Source of the DNA: Ridgeia piscesae
Lineage: Eukaryota > Annelida > Polychaeta > Sabellida > Siboglinidae
NCBI GenBank assembly: GCA_025642075.2
Contig: JAODUO010000955.1
Location: forward strand, 98,501-162,500
Reading direction: 5' to 3'
DNA length: 64,000 nt
Positions 1-13,022 of this stretch are shown here, one piece after another; within the stretch, counting starts at the first letter, position 1; each line of letters opens with the position of its first letter. Position numbers and translations under genes: made by a program. Below the pieces are notes generated by a model. That model saw only the letters and a list, made by a program, of their open reading frames with translations. It had not been told where the DNA came from and did no database searches.

Positions 1-509
1 CTCTAACTACCGTGTCACAGCTCTAACTACCGTGCACACGCTGTAACTATCGTGTCACAGCTGTAACTACCGTGTCACAGCTCTAACTACCGTGTCACAG
101 CTCTAACTATTGTGCCACAACTCTAACTACCGTGTCACAGCTCTAACTACCTGTCACATCTAACTTGTCACAACTCTACCTAACCGTGTCACACTCTAAC
201 TCCGTGTCACAGCTTAACTATGTGCACAACTCTAACTACCGTTCAGCTCTAACTACCGTGTCACAGCTCTAACTACCGTGTCACACTCTAACTACGTGTC
301 ACACTCTAACTCCGTTCACAGCTCTAACTACGTGTCACACTCTAACTACCGTTCAGCTCTAACTACCGTTCACAGTCTAACTACCGTTCACAGCTCTAAC
401 TACTGTACACTCTAACTACTTCACACTCTAACTACGTGTCACAGCTCTAACTACCGTTCACAGCTCTACTACCGTTCACAGTCTAACTACCGTACCACTA
501 ACTACCGTT

Positions 510-510
<1 letters not shown>

Positions 511-548
<38 letters not shown>
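511..548. repeat. poly-C run of 38 bases
   Basis: An uninterrupted run of 38 C residues interrupts the 20-bp satellite, and satellite resumes on both sides. It could be a genuine homopolymer, but it sits next to a damaged part of the array and may be an assembly or basecalling artefact. Confidence 0.9.
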
Positions 549-550
<2 letters not shown>

Positions 551-1369
551 CTACCATGTTACAGCTCTAACTATTATGCCACAACTCTAACTATCGTGTC
601 ACAGCTCTAGCTACCGTGTCACAGCTCTAGCTACCGTGTCACAGCTCCAACTACCGTGTCACAGCTCTAACTACCGTGTCACAGCTGTAACTATCGTGTC
701 ACAGCTCTAACTACCGTGTCACAGCTCTAACTACCGTGTCACAGCTGTAACTATTGTGCCACAACTCTAACTACCATGTTACAGCTCTAACTATTATGCC
801 ACAGCTCTAACTACCGTTTCACAGGTCTAACTACCGTATCACAGCTCTAACTACCATGTTACAGCTCTAACTATTATGCCACAACTCTAACTATCGTGTC
901 ACAGCTCTAGCTACCGTGTCACAGCTCTAGCTACCGTGTCACAGCTCTAACTACCGTGTCACAGCTCTGTAACTACTCGTGTCACAGCTCTAACTACCGT
1001 GTCACAGCTCTAACTACCGTGTCACAGCTTAACTATTGTGCCACAACTCTAACTACCATGTTACAGCTCTAACTATTATGCCACAGCTCTAACTACCGTT
1101 TCACAGGTCTAACTACCGTATCACAGCTCTAACTACCATGTTACAGCTCTAACTATTATGCCACAACTCTAACTATCGTGTCACAGCTCTAGCTACCGTG
1201 TCACAGCTCTAGCTACCGTGTCATAGCTCTAACTACCATGTCACAGCTCTAACTACCGTGTCACAGCTGTAACTATCGTGTCACAGCTCTAACTACCGTG
1301 TCACAGCTCTAACTACCGTGTCACAGCTGTAACTATTATGCCACAACTCTAACTACCACGTTACAGCTC

Positions 1370-2010
1370 TAACTATTTGCACAACTCTAACTACCGTTCA
1401 CAGTCTAACTACCGTTCACACTCTACTACCTGTACAGCTTCTATTTGACCTTAACTACACTCTACTACCTGTCACAGCTCTACTACCGTGTCAACTCTAA
1501 CTATCACAGCTCTAACTCCGTGTCACAGCTAACATGTGTACTTAACTACCGTCACTCTAACACCGTCAATTAACTACTGCAACTACTATGTGTCATCTAA
1601 TCCTTCCAGTCTAACACGTGTCAACCTAACTACCGTTCAATTAATACCGTTCACAGTCTAACTACCGTTCACATTAATATGTCACTCTAACTATTGCATT
1701 AACTACGTGTCCAGCTTATACGTGTCAACTTACTACGTGCAGTCAATCCGTGACGCTTAACTACGTGTCACACTTAACTACGTTCAGTTAACTACCGTGT
1801 CACAGCTCTAACTACCGTACAGCCTAACTATTGTGCACTCAACTACCGTTCACAGCCTAACACCGTCAAGTTTAAATGTTCACATTAACACCGTTCACAG
1901 TCAACCCGTCACAGCTCTAACACCTGTAGCTTAACTATTTGCCCAACCATCGTCAGTTACTATGCACAGCTCTACTACCGTTCACAGTCTAATACCGTCA
2001 CAGCTTAACT
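1370..2010. repeat. indel-eroded part of the 20-bp satellite
   Basis: The 20-bp units lose one to several bases almost every repeat (for example TACCGTTCAC and TACCTGTCAC) and then return abruptly to clean units near 2010. The stretch 150-510 shows the same pattern. The errors are nearly all deletions with few substitutions, which looks like unpolished long-read consensus rather than ancient decay. Confidence 0.75.
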
Positions 2011-3370
2011 ATAGCTTAACTATCGTGTCACAGCTGTAACTACCGTGTCACAGCTCTAACTACCGTGTCACAGCTCTAACTATCGTGTCACAGCTCTAAC
2101 TACCGTGTCACAGCTCTAACTACCGTGTCACAGTTCTAACCATTGTGTCACAACTCTAACTACCATGTTACAGCTCTAACTATTATGCCACAGCTCTAAC
2201 TACCGTTTCACAGGTCTAACTATCGTATCACAGCTCTAACTACCATGTTACAGCTCTAACTATTATGCCACAACTCTAACTATCGTGTCACAGCTCTAGC
2301 TACCGTGTCACAGCTCTAGCTACCGTGTCACAGCTCTAACTACCGTGTCACAGCTCTAACTACCGTGTCACAGCTGTAACTATCGTGTCACAGCTCTAAC
2401 TACCGTGTCACAGCTCTAACTACCGTGTCACAGCTTAACTATTGTGCCACAACTCTAACTACCATGTTACAGCTCTAACTATTATGCCACAGCTCTAACT
2501 ACCGTTTCACAGGTCTAACTACCGTATCACAGCTCTAACTACCATGTTACAGCTCTAACTATTATGCCACAACTCTAACTATCGTGTCACAGCTCTAGCT
2601 ACCGTGTCACAGCTCTAGCTACCGTGTCATAGCTCTAACTACCATGTCACAGCTCTAACTACCGTGTCACAGCTGTAACTATCGTGTCACAGCTCTAACT
2701 ACCGTGTCACAGCTCTAACTACCGTGTCACAGCTGTAACTATTATGCCACAACTCTAACTACCGTGTCACAGCTCTAACTACCGTGTCACAGTTCTAACT
2801 ATTGTGTCACAACTCTAACTACCGTGTCACAGCTCTAACTACCGTGTCACATCTCTAACTACCGTGTCACAGCTGTAACTATTGTGCCACAACTCTAACT
2901 ACCGTGTCACAGCTCTAACTACCGTGTCACAGCTCTAACTACCGTGTCACAACTCTAACTACCGTGTCACAGCTCTAACTACCGTGTCACAGCTCTAAGT
3001 ACCGTGTCCCAGCTCTAACTACCGTGTCACAGCTCTAACTAGTGTGCCACAACTCCAAATACCGTGTCACAGCTCTAATTACCGTGTCACAGCTCTAACT
3101 ATTGTGTCACAACTCTAACTACCGTTTCATTGCTCTAACTACCGTGTCATAGCTCTAACTACCGTGTCACAACTCTAACTATTGTGTCACAACTCTAACT
3201 ACCGTTTCACAGCTCTAACTACCGTGTCACAGCTCTAACTACCGTACCACAGCTCTAACTATTGTGCTACAAGTCTAACTACCGTGTCACAGCTCTAACT
3301 ACCTTGTCACAGTTCTAACTATTGTGCCACAACTCTAACTACCGTGTCACAGCTCTAACTACCGTGTCAC

Positions 3371-3582
3371 AACACACACACACACACACACTTTCCAAAA
3401 AAATATTCACATCACATCATCCACGCCACGCCACGCCACGCCACGCCACGCCACGCCACGCCACGCCACGCCACGCCACGCCACGCCACGCCACGCCACG
3501 CCACGCCACGCCACGCCACGCCACGCCACGCCACGCCACGCCACGCCACGCCACGCCACGCCACGCCACGCCACGCCACGCC
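3371..3582. repeat. (CA)n then (CCACG)n microsatellite
   Basis: A short (CA)n tract at 3371-3391 is followed by about 32 perfect copies of the pentamer CCACG from 3420. Peptides in this stretch read [10 protein letters not shown] and are translation artefacts of a 5-bp repeat. Confidence 0.95.
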
Positions 3583-3585
3583 GAT

Positions 3586-3682
3586 TTGATGTGATGTGAT
3601 GTGATGTGATGTGATGTGATGTGACGTGACGTGACGTGACGTGACGTGACGTGACGTGACGTGACGTGACGTGACGTGATAT

Positions 3683-3722
<40 letters not shown>

Positions 3723-3733
3723 TATATATATAC

Positions 3734-3801
<68 letters not shown>
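3586..3801. repeat. (GTGAT)n, (GTGAC)n and (TA)n microsatellites
   Basis: The pentamer array changes to GTGAT (to about 3622), then GTGAC (to 3678), and then to a (TA)n tract of about 120 bp. GTGAT and GTGAC differ by one transition, suggesting one array whose halves were homogenised separately. A second (GTGAC)n array lies at 27015. Confidence 0.95.
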
Positions 3802-3804
<3 letters not shown>

Positions 3805-3807
<3 letters not shown>

Positions 3808-5105
3808 CATTTTAGGGAAACCAAACTACTACACGATAGTGAAGCGAAACTTCAATGCGCAAATAGGGAAAAGAACAAACCCTATGGAAACGGCAACGGG
3901 CAAATATTTCGGCTCGAAATGCGAAAAAGAGGCGACTCCTTGGTAGAATGGGCAACATGAAGAAAGTACAAGATCATAAATTCCACATTTCAGAAGGAAT
4001 CAGGGAGGAGATGGACATGAAAAAGCCCAAACGGTGTAACGAAAATCGAAAATGACTACATCTTAAGTAACAGTCCAGACATCGTGACAGACGTAACAGT
4101 CATCAACAAGTCAACATTGGAAGCGACCACATAATGGTTATGAGCAACATCAAACAGGATGAAGAGGTGGAAAGAAAATAATTGATGACCAAGAGGCCAC
4201 CAAGAGTAGATACAACACACATAGGGTAAACAAGATTGAATTGCAACTCGAATTGAGAAATCGATTCGATAATAACTATAATAACTAGATAACATCGACA
4301 GCATGAGTGAAACCACCACAGACATGATCCAACAGAGCGCCCAAGCGAATATCTCAGTCATCTTCGTTTTACCGACGACATACTCATATGTGCTAATACA
4401 CCACATGAACTACAGCAAATGCCATATGAATTTGCTGACGAAAGTGAAAATCGGGGCCTGACGATGATCAAGTCGAAGACAAAGATGGTGATGGAAAACG
4501 ACACGCCAATATACGTTAACGCCACTCGGACAGAGAACGTTGAAAGCTAAACCTACATGGGACAGAGATACTGCACCAGAGAAAAAAAACAAGACAAGGA
4601 GATTCAAAGAAGAATCGAAGTCGGATGGACAGCATTCGCCAAGCACCGCGACATCTTCAAGGGTAATATTAAAACATGTTTGAAGAGACAAGTCTACAAC
4701 TCACGCGTACTTCCAGCAATGGCATATGGCGCGGAAACATGGACACTCGCCAGCCAAGCGAAGACCAAGCTAGCAGCCGCATAACGATGGAAACAAACAT
4801 TACACACCCGGACAGAAAAACAAACATCTGGGCAAGAGAAAAGACAAACATCACAGACATGATTGAACAAGTCAGAGGGCGGAAGTGGACCTGGGCAGAC
4901 CATGTCAGCAGAATAAGAAATAACCGATGAACATTTACCACCTGTAAACACTACAAAAGGAAAAAAACGTAGAGGAGGACTGGCGAGACGGTGGAGAGAC
5001 AACTAGATGATTACTGGAAGGGTACCTTCTAACAGGGGATAGCGCTAGATAGGCAGATGTACAAACAACATGCTGAGGCTTTCGCCCAACCACGGAACAC
5101 TACGG
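3805..5105 (+). mobile_element. RTE-type non-LTR retrotransposon relic, copy 1
   Basis: This is a degraded RTE-like LINE on the plus strand. At 3840-4110 there is the C-terminal part of an AP endonuclease (a trace of GDFNA-type sequence, then EWATW/KKV-like text and DYILSN-like residues). At 4365-4780 there is the reverse-transcriptase palm end, with FTDDILICANTP where FADD is usual, then IEVGWTAFAKHRDIF and YGAETWTL, the classic RTE C-terminal signatures. The last residues (YKQHAEAFAQP, about 5057-5090) are the usual RTE ORF end. The N-terminal half of the RT is missing, because endonuclease passes directly into the FADD region. Several frameshifts and stops are present. Microsatellite follows directly, where RTE elements carry short tandem tails. 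The copy at 61.8-63.9 kb (minus) is the same family. Confidence 0.85.
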
Positions 5106-5109
5106 TTAC

Positions 5110-5702
<593 letters not shown>

Positions 5703-5723
5703 ATGTGTGTGTATATAAATATA

Positions 5724-5762
5724 ATATTCGTGCGTGCGTGCGTGCATGCGTGCGTGCGTGTG
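5724..5762. repeat. (GTGC)n microsatellite
   Basis: Ten or so GTGC tetramers with one GCATGC interruption follow the (CA)n array. Confidence 0.9.
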
Positions 5763-6634
5763 GGCCTGTGCATGTATCGGACATGTCTCGCATGTAGCTC
5801 CATTTTCATTTTGCCAAGAAACGGCTAATCTCTGCATGGAATTCGGGCAATATTATAGGCGTACTGTGATTTAAGTTTACCTCGGATAAGTGGATAATCA
5901 TAATAATGCGGGTTTTCTTCATAACATTGTATATGACTGTGGGAAGCACAACTGAACTGACTAACGTAGTTCCAGCTGGACGCGTTGGCCGGACACCGCC
6001 CATAATCCGGACCTGTGTACCGGTGGAAAGATCCGCACAGATACATTAACATGGGTGTTATCTGGTATGTTTGTGGGACGGCGTCACATAAATATAACAC
6101 TTGTGCTAAATAAAACTAACGAACGAACGAATGAAAAAAACACGAACGAGTACATTAAAAAAACATTTCTGACAAAGGAAATGCAAAAGAAAATCGAGTA
6201 CATTTATAATAAAAATACTGTTAATGAATTAAATATGTTATGAAAATAGTATCATGCTATTCAAATAATTGTTAAAACCTCTGCATCGTCAACGTCTGCC
6301 GAGTCGGTTTTGTTTTGACGACACCCAAATGACGACTTTTGAGCGGGCTTGTGACATGGTCCGCAGTTAACATACTTCGTGTCTGGCACATGACTTAGTT
6401 ACTGTACGCACATGGAGTTTCAAGGAAATGGAAACAAATATTTAAACTTAGTTTTTAATAACATAACAGAGATGAAAATTGGATGAGTTAATCGGCTAGT
6501 TTCCACCACTCGTATAATAGGTGCGCACCTTCTTGTAATAATGAAGTCTCGAACAACCGACATTCTGCACTCTAGACGTTGATGCAATACAACATCGCAT
6601 ATTTTTGCAGCGATTATCCCCAAATGTATTTAAG
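5763..6634. other. spacer with a possible dispersed-repeat 3' end
   Basis: No gene is recognised. At about 6000-6135 a block with GGGACGGCGTCACATAAATA, an AATAAAAC motif and then a (CGAA)-like tail (ACGAACGAACGAATG) looks like the 3' end of a retroposed dispersed repeat in plus orientation. The rest is AT-rich and unassigned. Confidence 0.35.
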
Positions 6635-6639
6635 CCACA

Positions 6640-8822
6640 TACGTGTCTACCCTACACACGTGCCTACCCTATACACGTGCCTACCCTACACACGTGCCTA
6701 CCATACACACGTGCCTACCCTACACACGTGCCTACCATACACACGTGCCTACCCTACACACGTTCCTACCCTACACACGTGCATACCCTACACAGGTGCC
6801 TACCCTACACACGTGTCTACCCTACACACGTGCCTACCCTACACCGTGCCTGCCCACACACGTGCCTACTCTACACACGTGCCTACCCTACACACGTCCA
6901 CCCTACACACGTGTTACCCTACACACGTGCTACCCTACACACGTGCCTCCCTACACACGTGCCTACCTACACACGTGCCTACCCTACACACGTGCATACC
7001 CTACACACGTGCCTACCCTACACACGTGCCTACCCTACACACGTGCATACCTTACACACGTGCCTACCCTACACACGTGCCTACCCTACACACGTGCTAC
7101 CTACACACGTGCCTACCCTACACACGTGCATACCATACACACGTGCCATACCTTTTTGCACATTATCCCCACACGTAACACCTACACACGTGTCTACCCT
7201 ACACACGTGCCTACCTATACACGTGCCTACCCTACACACGTGCTACCTACCACGTGCCTACCCTACACACGTGCCTACCCTACACACGTGCCTACCCTAC
7301 ACACGTGCCTACCTACACACGTGCCTACCCTACACACGTGCATACCCTACACACGTGCCTACCCTACACACGTGCCTACCCTACACACGTGCCTACCCTA
7401 CACACGTGCCTACCCTACACACGTGCCTGCCCTACACACGTGCCTACTCTACACACGTGCCTACCCTACACACGTGCCTACCCTACACACGTGCCTACCC
7501 TACACACGTGCATACCCTACACACGTGCCTAGCCCTACACACGTGCCTACCTACACACGTGCCTACCCTACACACGTGCCTACCCTACACACGTGCCTAC
7601 CCTACACACGTGCCTACCCTACACACGTGCTACCCTACACACGTGCCTACCCTACACACGTGCCTACCCTACACACGTGCTTACCTCTACACACGTGCCT
7701 ACCCTACACACGTGCCTACCCTACACACGTGCTACCCTACACACGTGCCATACCTACACACGTGCCTACCCTACACACGTGCCTACCCTACACACGTGCT
7801 ACCTACACACGTGCCTACCCTACACACGTGCCTACCCTACACACGTGCTACCTACACACGTGCCTACCCTACACACGTGCCTACCCTACACACGTGCCTA
7901 CCCTACACACGTGCCTACCATACACACGTGCCTACCCTACACACGTGCTACCCTACACACGTGCCTACCCTACACACGTGCCTACCTACACACGTGCCTA
8001 CCCTACACACGTGCCTACCTACACACGTGCCTACCCTACACACGTGCCTACCCTACACACGTGCCTACCCTACACACGTGCCTACCCTACACACGTGCCT
8101 ACCCTACACACGTGCCTACCCTACACACGTGCCTACCCTACACACGTGCCTACCCTACACACGTGCCTACCCTACACACGTGCTACCCTACACAGGTGCC
8201 TACCCTACACACGTGTCTACCCTACACACGTGCCTACCCTACACACGTGCCTACCCTACACACGTGTTTACCCTACACACGTGCCTACCCTACACACGTG
8301 CCTACCCTACACACGTGCCTACCCTACACACGTGCATACCTTACACACGTGCCTACCCTACACACGTGCCTACCCTACACACGTGCATACCTTACACACG
8401 TGCCTACCCTACACACGTGCCTACCCTACACACGTGCATACCTTACACACGTGCCTACCCTACACACGTGCCTATCCTACGCACGTGCCTACCCTACACA
8501 CGTGCCTACCATACACACGTGCCTACCCTACACACGTGCATACCTTACACACGTGCCTACCCTACACACGTGCCTATCCTACGCACGTGCCTACCCTACA
8601 CACGTGCCTACCATACACACGTGCCTACCCTACACACGTGCCTACCATACACACGTGCCTACCCTACACACGTGCATACCTTACACACGTGCCTACCCTA
8701 CACACGTGCCTATCCTACGCACGTGCCTACCCTACACACGTGCCTACCATACACACGTGCCTACCCTACACACGTGCCTACCATACACACGTGCCTACCA
8801 TACACACGTGCCTACCCTACAC
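6640..8822. repeat. 17-bp minisatellite carrying CACGTG palindromes
   Basis: About 128 copies of a 17-bp unit, CTACCCTACACACGTGC. Variants change one or two bases (CCATACAC, CATACC, CTATCC) and some units have lost a base. Seventeen is not a multiple of three and the unit lacks stops in the forward frames, so all three frames stay open and read THVPTLHTCLPYTRAYP-like repeats. These are artefacts. Each unit carries a perfect CACGTG E-box palindrome. Confidence 0.97.
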
Positions 8823-8825
8823 TGA

Positions 8826-9240
8826 CGTTTGAAATCTACCAAGCGCAGTGTTTGATTTAACAGCGCGGCAACTCATCTCATAATCAGTTTTGCCAATTCT
8901 AGAGAAGATGCTACCCAGGTAAGTAATAAGTCGAGTCTAGTCAGTTTCAAGCCCTTCATTATGATTTCCGTTTCCGTGTAACGCTTGCGGTGAGGGCTAG
9001 CTGATGTATAGGTTTGGTCTTCTTTGTGCAAATGGTAAGGCCGAAACTGTCACAGGCCATGTTGCTCTGCATGAGTTGCTCAGATCCGCAGTTGAGATAA
9101 CAATAATCGGAGAAGATCAATTCGCTGTAGCACATTCGTCTGCCCTGGGAGGCTTCTCTATTTTAATACCACTCCACCTGGGCTGTTGTTGATGACCGGT
9201 GCCGTCAGTACTCATTCTGACTGGGAAAACAGCGGAAACA
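8826..9240 (-). mobile_element. reverse-transcriptase relic, non-LTR
   Basis: Read on the minus strand, the segment gives ELIFSDYCYLNCGSEQLMQ, then CDSFGLTICTKKTK and, after a frame change, YLGSIFSRIGKTDYE and ALGRF. These match the palm-to-thumb part of RTE/Jockey-like RTs (LLFADDCALN, then FGLTI..KKTE, then YLGS). The FADD aspartates are damaged (FSDY). Both edges are truncated, and the 17-bp minisatellite abuts the 3' side. It looks unrelated to the RTE family at 3.8 and 61.8 kb. Confidence 0.7.
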
Positions 9241-10160
9241 ACACCGTCGTCCAAAACGTGAGCTTGCATACCTAATTAAACTGTCTGACCATGCAGAACA
9301 TCCTAAATTTTGCATTATTTTCGAGATACGATCTCGGCTCGCCGGATCAAGAACAAACCATTTGTCTTGATGCGCAGTGGAAGTTGCCGTATTAGACCCC
9401 GTTAGCTAACCCAATTACGTGTGACGCGACGCCAATTCTGAGCCGGACTGCAACAAATACTTTAATTACATTGAGTGCTGTGTCACACATGCTACGGTAT
9501 AATCAAAGATCAAAATTAGATCTGCAGTTCGACTCGGCGTACGTACGCGGGACAGTGATATATCGCGTATACACAAAAGCCGCATTATTAACAGTTCGAC
9601 GACTTAGGAATTAATATGAGTGCAGAAATGATAGTTTGAAATAAGTATCTGGACGTTTGAAGAATTTATACAAAATACCTTGTTTCTTTTGTTGAAAAGC
9701 ACAGCCTTGCAGCCATGCGTTTTAAGTAGGCTATGGTATGAAATAAAATGTGTTTATTGCACTTATTGTTATTATTATTAACATCAGTCTGGTCGACAAC
9801 GGTAGCATAGATAACGCAATTCTGCCTCTGGCACTTTCCCTGGTGTCGGTGACTTGCAAAGTTCTTGTCGACTGTGCCTTTGCCACTCTCTAGACGGTGG
9901 CCTTGCCGAAGATGGAAGTCATAATTAATATGCATTGACATGATCCCCAGTTGCTGCAGCACCCCATAACCCGACTCTGCCAGACGGCGCTAGTCTAGTG
10001 CAGCAGTTATTCTTCAACCAAACAGTTGTCGTCCACCTCTTGTGTACCACCAGATATCGATTCAAGTTTCTGAAAGGCGGAATCGATCCAAAATCGATGC
10101 GTGCACAAAATGGCAACAGACAGCAGCGTGAGTTTTCACGCTACGACGGTTCAACTGGGC
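9241..10160. other. unassigned spacer
   Basis: Roughly 900 bp of mixed composition with no convincing ORF, repeat or RNA. A short ATT-rich tract lies near 9765-9780. Confidence 0.4.
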
Positions 10161-10162
10161 CC

Positions 10163-11386
10163 ATTGTTCTCCCGCTAGGCCCACTGGCATATGGATCAGT
10201 TCTCCCGCTACGCCCACTGGCACATGGATCAGTTCTCCTGCTAGGCCCACTGGCACATGGATCAGTTCTCCCGCTAGGTCCACTGGCACATGGATCAGTT
10301 CTCCCGCTAGGTCCACTGGCACATGGATCAGTTCTCCCGCTAGGCCCACTGGCACATGGATCAGTTCTCCCGCTAGCCCCACTGACACATGGATCAGTTC
10401 TCCCGCTAGGCCCACTGGCACATGGATCAGTTCTCCCGCCAGGCCTAATGGCACATGGATCAGCTCTCCCGCTAGCGCTAGGCCCACTGGCACATGGATC
10501 AGTTCTCCCGCTAGGCCCACTGGCACATGGATCAGTTCTCCCGCCAGGCCTAATGGCACATGGATCAGCTCTCCCGCTAGCGCTAGGCCCACTGGCACAT
10601 GGATCAGTTCTCCCGCTAGGCCTACTGGCACATGGATCAGTTCTCCCGCTAGCGCTAGGCCCACTGGCACATGGATCAGTTCTCCCGCTAGGCCCACTGG
10701 CACATGGATCAGTTCTCCCGCTAGGCCCACTGGCACATGGATCAGTTCTCCCGCCAGGCCTAATGGCACATGGATCAGCTCTCCCGCTAGCGCTAAATGG
10801 CACATGGCATCTGCTAGGGCCCCCCATGGATCAGTTCTCCCGCTAGGCCCACTGGCACATGGATCAGTTCTCCCGCTAGGCCCACTGGCACATGGATCAG
10901 TTCTCCCGCCAGGCCTAATGGCACATGGATCAGCTCTCCCGCTAGCGCTAGGCCCACTGGCACATGGATCAGTTCTCCCGCTAGGCCTAATGGCACATGG
11001 ATCAGCTCTCCCGCTAGCGCTAGGTCCACTGGCACATGGATCAGTTCTCCCGCTAGGCCCACTGGCACATGGATCAGTTCTCCCGCTAGGCCCACTGGCA
11101 CATGGATCAGTTCTCCCGCTAGGCCCACTGGCACATGGATCAGTTCTCCCGCTAGGTCCACTGGCACATGGATCAGTTCTCCCGCTAGGCCCACTGGCAC
11201 ATGGATCAGTTCTCCCGCTAGGCCCACTGGCACATGGATCAGTTCTCCCGCTAGGCCCACTGGCACATGGATCAGTTCTCCCGCTAGGCCCACTGGCACA
11301 TGGATCAGTTCTCCCGCTAGGTCCACTGGCACATGGATCAGTTCTCCCGCTAGGTCCACTGGCACATCGATCAGTTCTCCCGCTAA
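10163..11386. repeat. 33-bp minisatellite
   Basis: About 37 copies of a 33-bp unit containing GGCCCACTGGCACATGGATC followed by AGTTCTCCCGCTA. A recurrent variant (CCAGGCCTAATGGCACATGG followed by GCTAGCGCTAGG) occurs every few units, suggesting higher-order amplification. The unit is 11 codons long, so both strands give long frames (GPLAHGSVLPL on plus, SGRTDPCASGP and GELIHVPVGLA on minus). Several frames are open at once and the divergence is not codon-biased, so I read this as non-coding. Confidence 0.95.
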
Positions 11387-11958
11387 CCACCTCAGTTAGA
11401 CACTGTCAGTATGTATCTTTCTCATTTCGTTGGCGATCATTATGTCTCGGATATTGTGAATTTGCCAATGCAACGTAATACTGTAAATCGCATTGAATGT
11501 AGGCTAGTCTACCACCCGTATCTACCAATAATTGTTTTCTTTAAGCCAGATCGCATAATCAAACCACGCAAAAGTAAGCGGTTTAGACAAGAACCCATTT
11601 TGAATTAAACTTGGTAAATGAATGAGGACACACGCGAGATATCTAATGCGTTGTCTGGAGGCGATTGCGACTCCTGTAACAGCCTCGTGGCACAGCATTA
11701 TCAACTGCGCTCGGATACAGGTGCGTCGTCATGGAGACGACTGCACGCACATGATCTACTTACGCTTCGGTGCCTGTAACCATGGCGATATGTTGTTTAC
11801 ATTATGTTGACGGTTGAACAGTGCGCGTCCAGGCGATGTGTGACAGGTGATGGCCTTTCATTCGCTCTCGAATCTTGTCATTAAATCGCCATTAGCCACT
11901 GCAGCCTCTTGATGAGAACGTCTTCGCCGATATGCTTACCATTTCAAACGCTCTTTGT

Positions 11959-12001
<43 letters not shown>

Positions 12002-12138
12002 AGTATAATACAAACATTTTGTTTTTTCATTCACCTCCAGTCATCCTTGTTAACGTATAGTTGTTAATTGGAAGCAGCCACAAACGTTGTTTCGTACGCT
12101 CACTCATTTGTAACTGCGTATCTTTATACTAAGCCGCG
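11387..12138. other. unassigned spacer with (AAT)n
   Basis: No gene is recognised. A perfect (AAT)n microsatellite of about 42 bp lies at 11960-12001. Confidence 0.5.
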
Positions 12139-12840
12139 ATGACATGTTTGGAGATTATAACAGTTGAGGATGGCTGGTCTTATTCATCGTCATCATCGTC
12201 ATCTATGTGCAACCATTTGACATGTTTGGAGATTATAACAGTTGAGGATGGCTGGTCTTATACATCGTCATCATCATCATCTATGTGCAACCATTTGACA
12301 TGTTTGGAGATTATAACAGTTGAGGATGGCTGGTCTTATTCATCGTCATCATCATCATCTATGTGCAACCATTTGACATGTTTGGAGATTGTAACAGTTG
12401 AGGATGGCTGGTCTTATTCATCGTCATCATCGTCATCTATGTGCAACCATTTGACATGTTTGGAGATTGTAACAGTTGAGGATGGCTGGTCTTATTCATC
12501 GTCATCATCATCATCTATGTGCAACCATTTGACATGTTTGGAGATTGTAACAGTTGAGGATGGCTGGTCTTATTCATCGTCATCATCGTCATCTATGTGC
12601 AACCATTTGACATGTTTGGAGATTGTAACAGTTGAGGATGGCTGGTCTTATTCATCGTCATCATCATCATCTATGTGCAACCATTTGACATGTTTGGAGA
12701 TTGTAACAGTTGAGGATGGCTGGTCTTATTCATCGTCATCATCGTCATCTATGTGCAACCATTTGATATGTTTGGAGATTGTAACAGTTGAGGATGGCTG
12801 GTCTTTTTCATCGTCATCATCATCTATGTGCAAAACATTC
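12139..12840. repeat. 78-bp minisatellite, nine copies, with RTE tail sequence
   Basis: Nine near-identical 78-bp units keep one plus-strand frame open for 234 codons (unit LTCLEIVTVEDGWSYS, then serines, then MCNH). Each unit contains an impure (TCA)n/(TCG)n tract followed by TGTGCAACC. That part matches the 3' terminus of the RTE copy at 61796-61830 (TTCATC repeats then TTGTGCAACC), in the same plus-strand orientation, at about 27 of 32 positions. The unit therefore seems to have captured an antisense RTE tail. Coding is unlikely but not excluded, because 78 is a multiple of three. Confidence 0.92.
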
Positions 12841-12984
12841 TGACATTTGGAGACGCACAGTTGAGATGCTGTCACGCACATCGTCACTATGTGCAACATG
12901 TATTGGGGGGGGGGGAAAGCTGGCGTACCGTAAAATGTAACGAAAATGCAGTGTACGGTAGCGGAAAACATACGCAACACACAC

Positions 12985-13022
12985 GCACCACGCATTGACG
13001 CACGCACGCACGCACGCACACA
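12985..13022. repeat. (ACGC)n microsatellite
   Basis: Short ACGC/ACGCAC array following a 13-base G run at 12905-12915. Confidence 0.85.

Larger units (their letters stand above)
1..3370. repeat. 20-bp satellite array
   Basis: The stretch is built from a 20-bp unit close to CTCTAACTACCGTGTCACAG, repeated about 165 times with point variants such as TATTGTGCC, TACCATGTT and CTAGCTACC. The same ordered series of variants (TACCATGTTACAG, then TATTATGCC, TATCGTGTC and two CTAGCTACC units) recurs near 550, 850, 1132, 2240 and 2540. That implies a higher-order repeat of about 280-300 bp, or 14-15 units. No protein-coding signal is present. Confidence 0.97.

Noticed and set aside
6640..8822. Interstitial telomere array, because of CCCTA in each unit
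   Set aside because: The unit is 17 bp with a single CCCTA and an E-box. No run of TTAGGG/CCCTAA is present.
6605..8860. Open frames of 410-751 codons reading HTCLPYTRAYPTHVPTL
   Set aside because: They are translations of a 17-bp repeat, open in all three forward frames, with no start context, codon bias or homology.
9004..9192. 62-codon plus-strand ORF (MYRFGLLCANGKAE)
   Set aside because: It is the antisense of a minus-strand reverse-transcriptase relic.
9998..11478. Long frames on both strands in the 33-bp array (GPLAHGSVLPL, SGRTDPCASGP, GELIHVPVGLA)
   Set aside because: The unit is 33 bp (11 codons), so several frames are open together. Variation is not biased to third positions.
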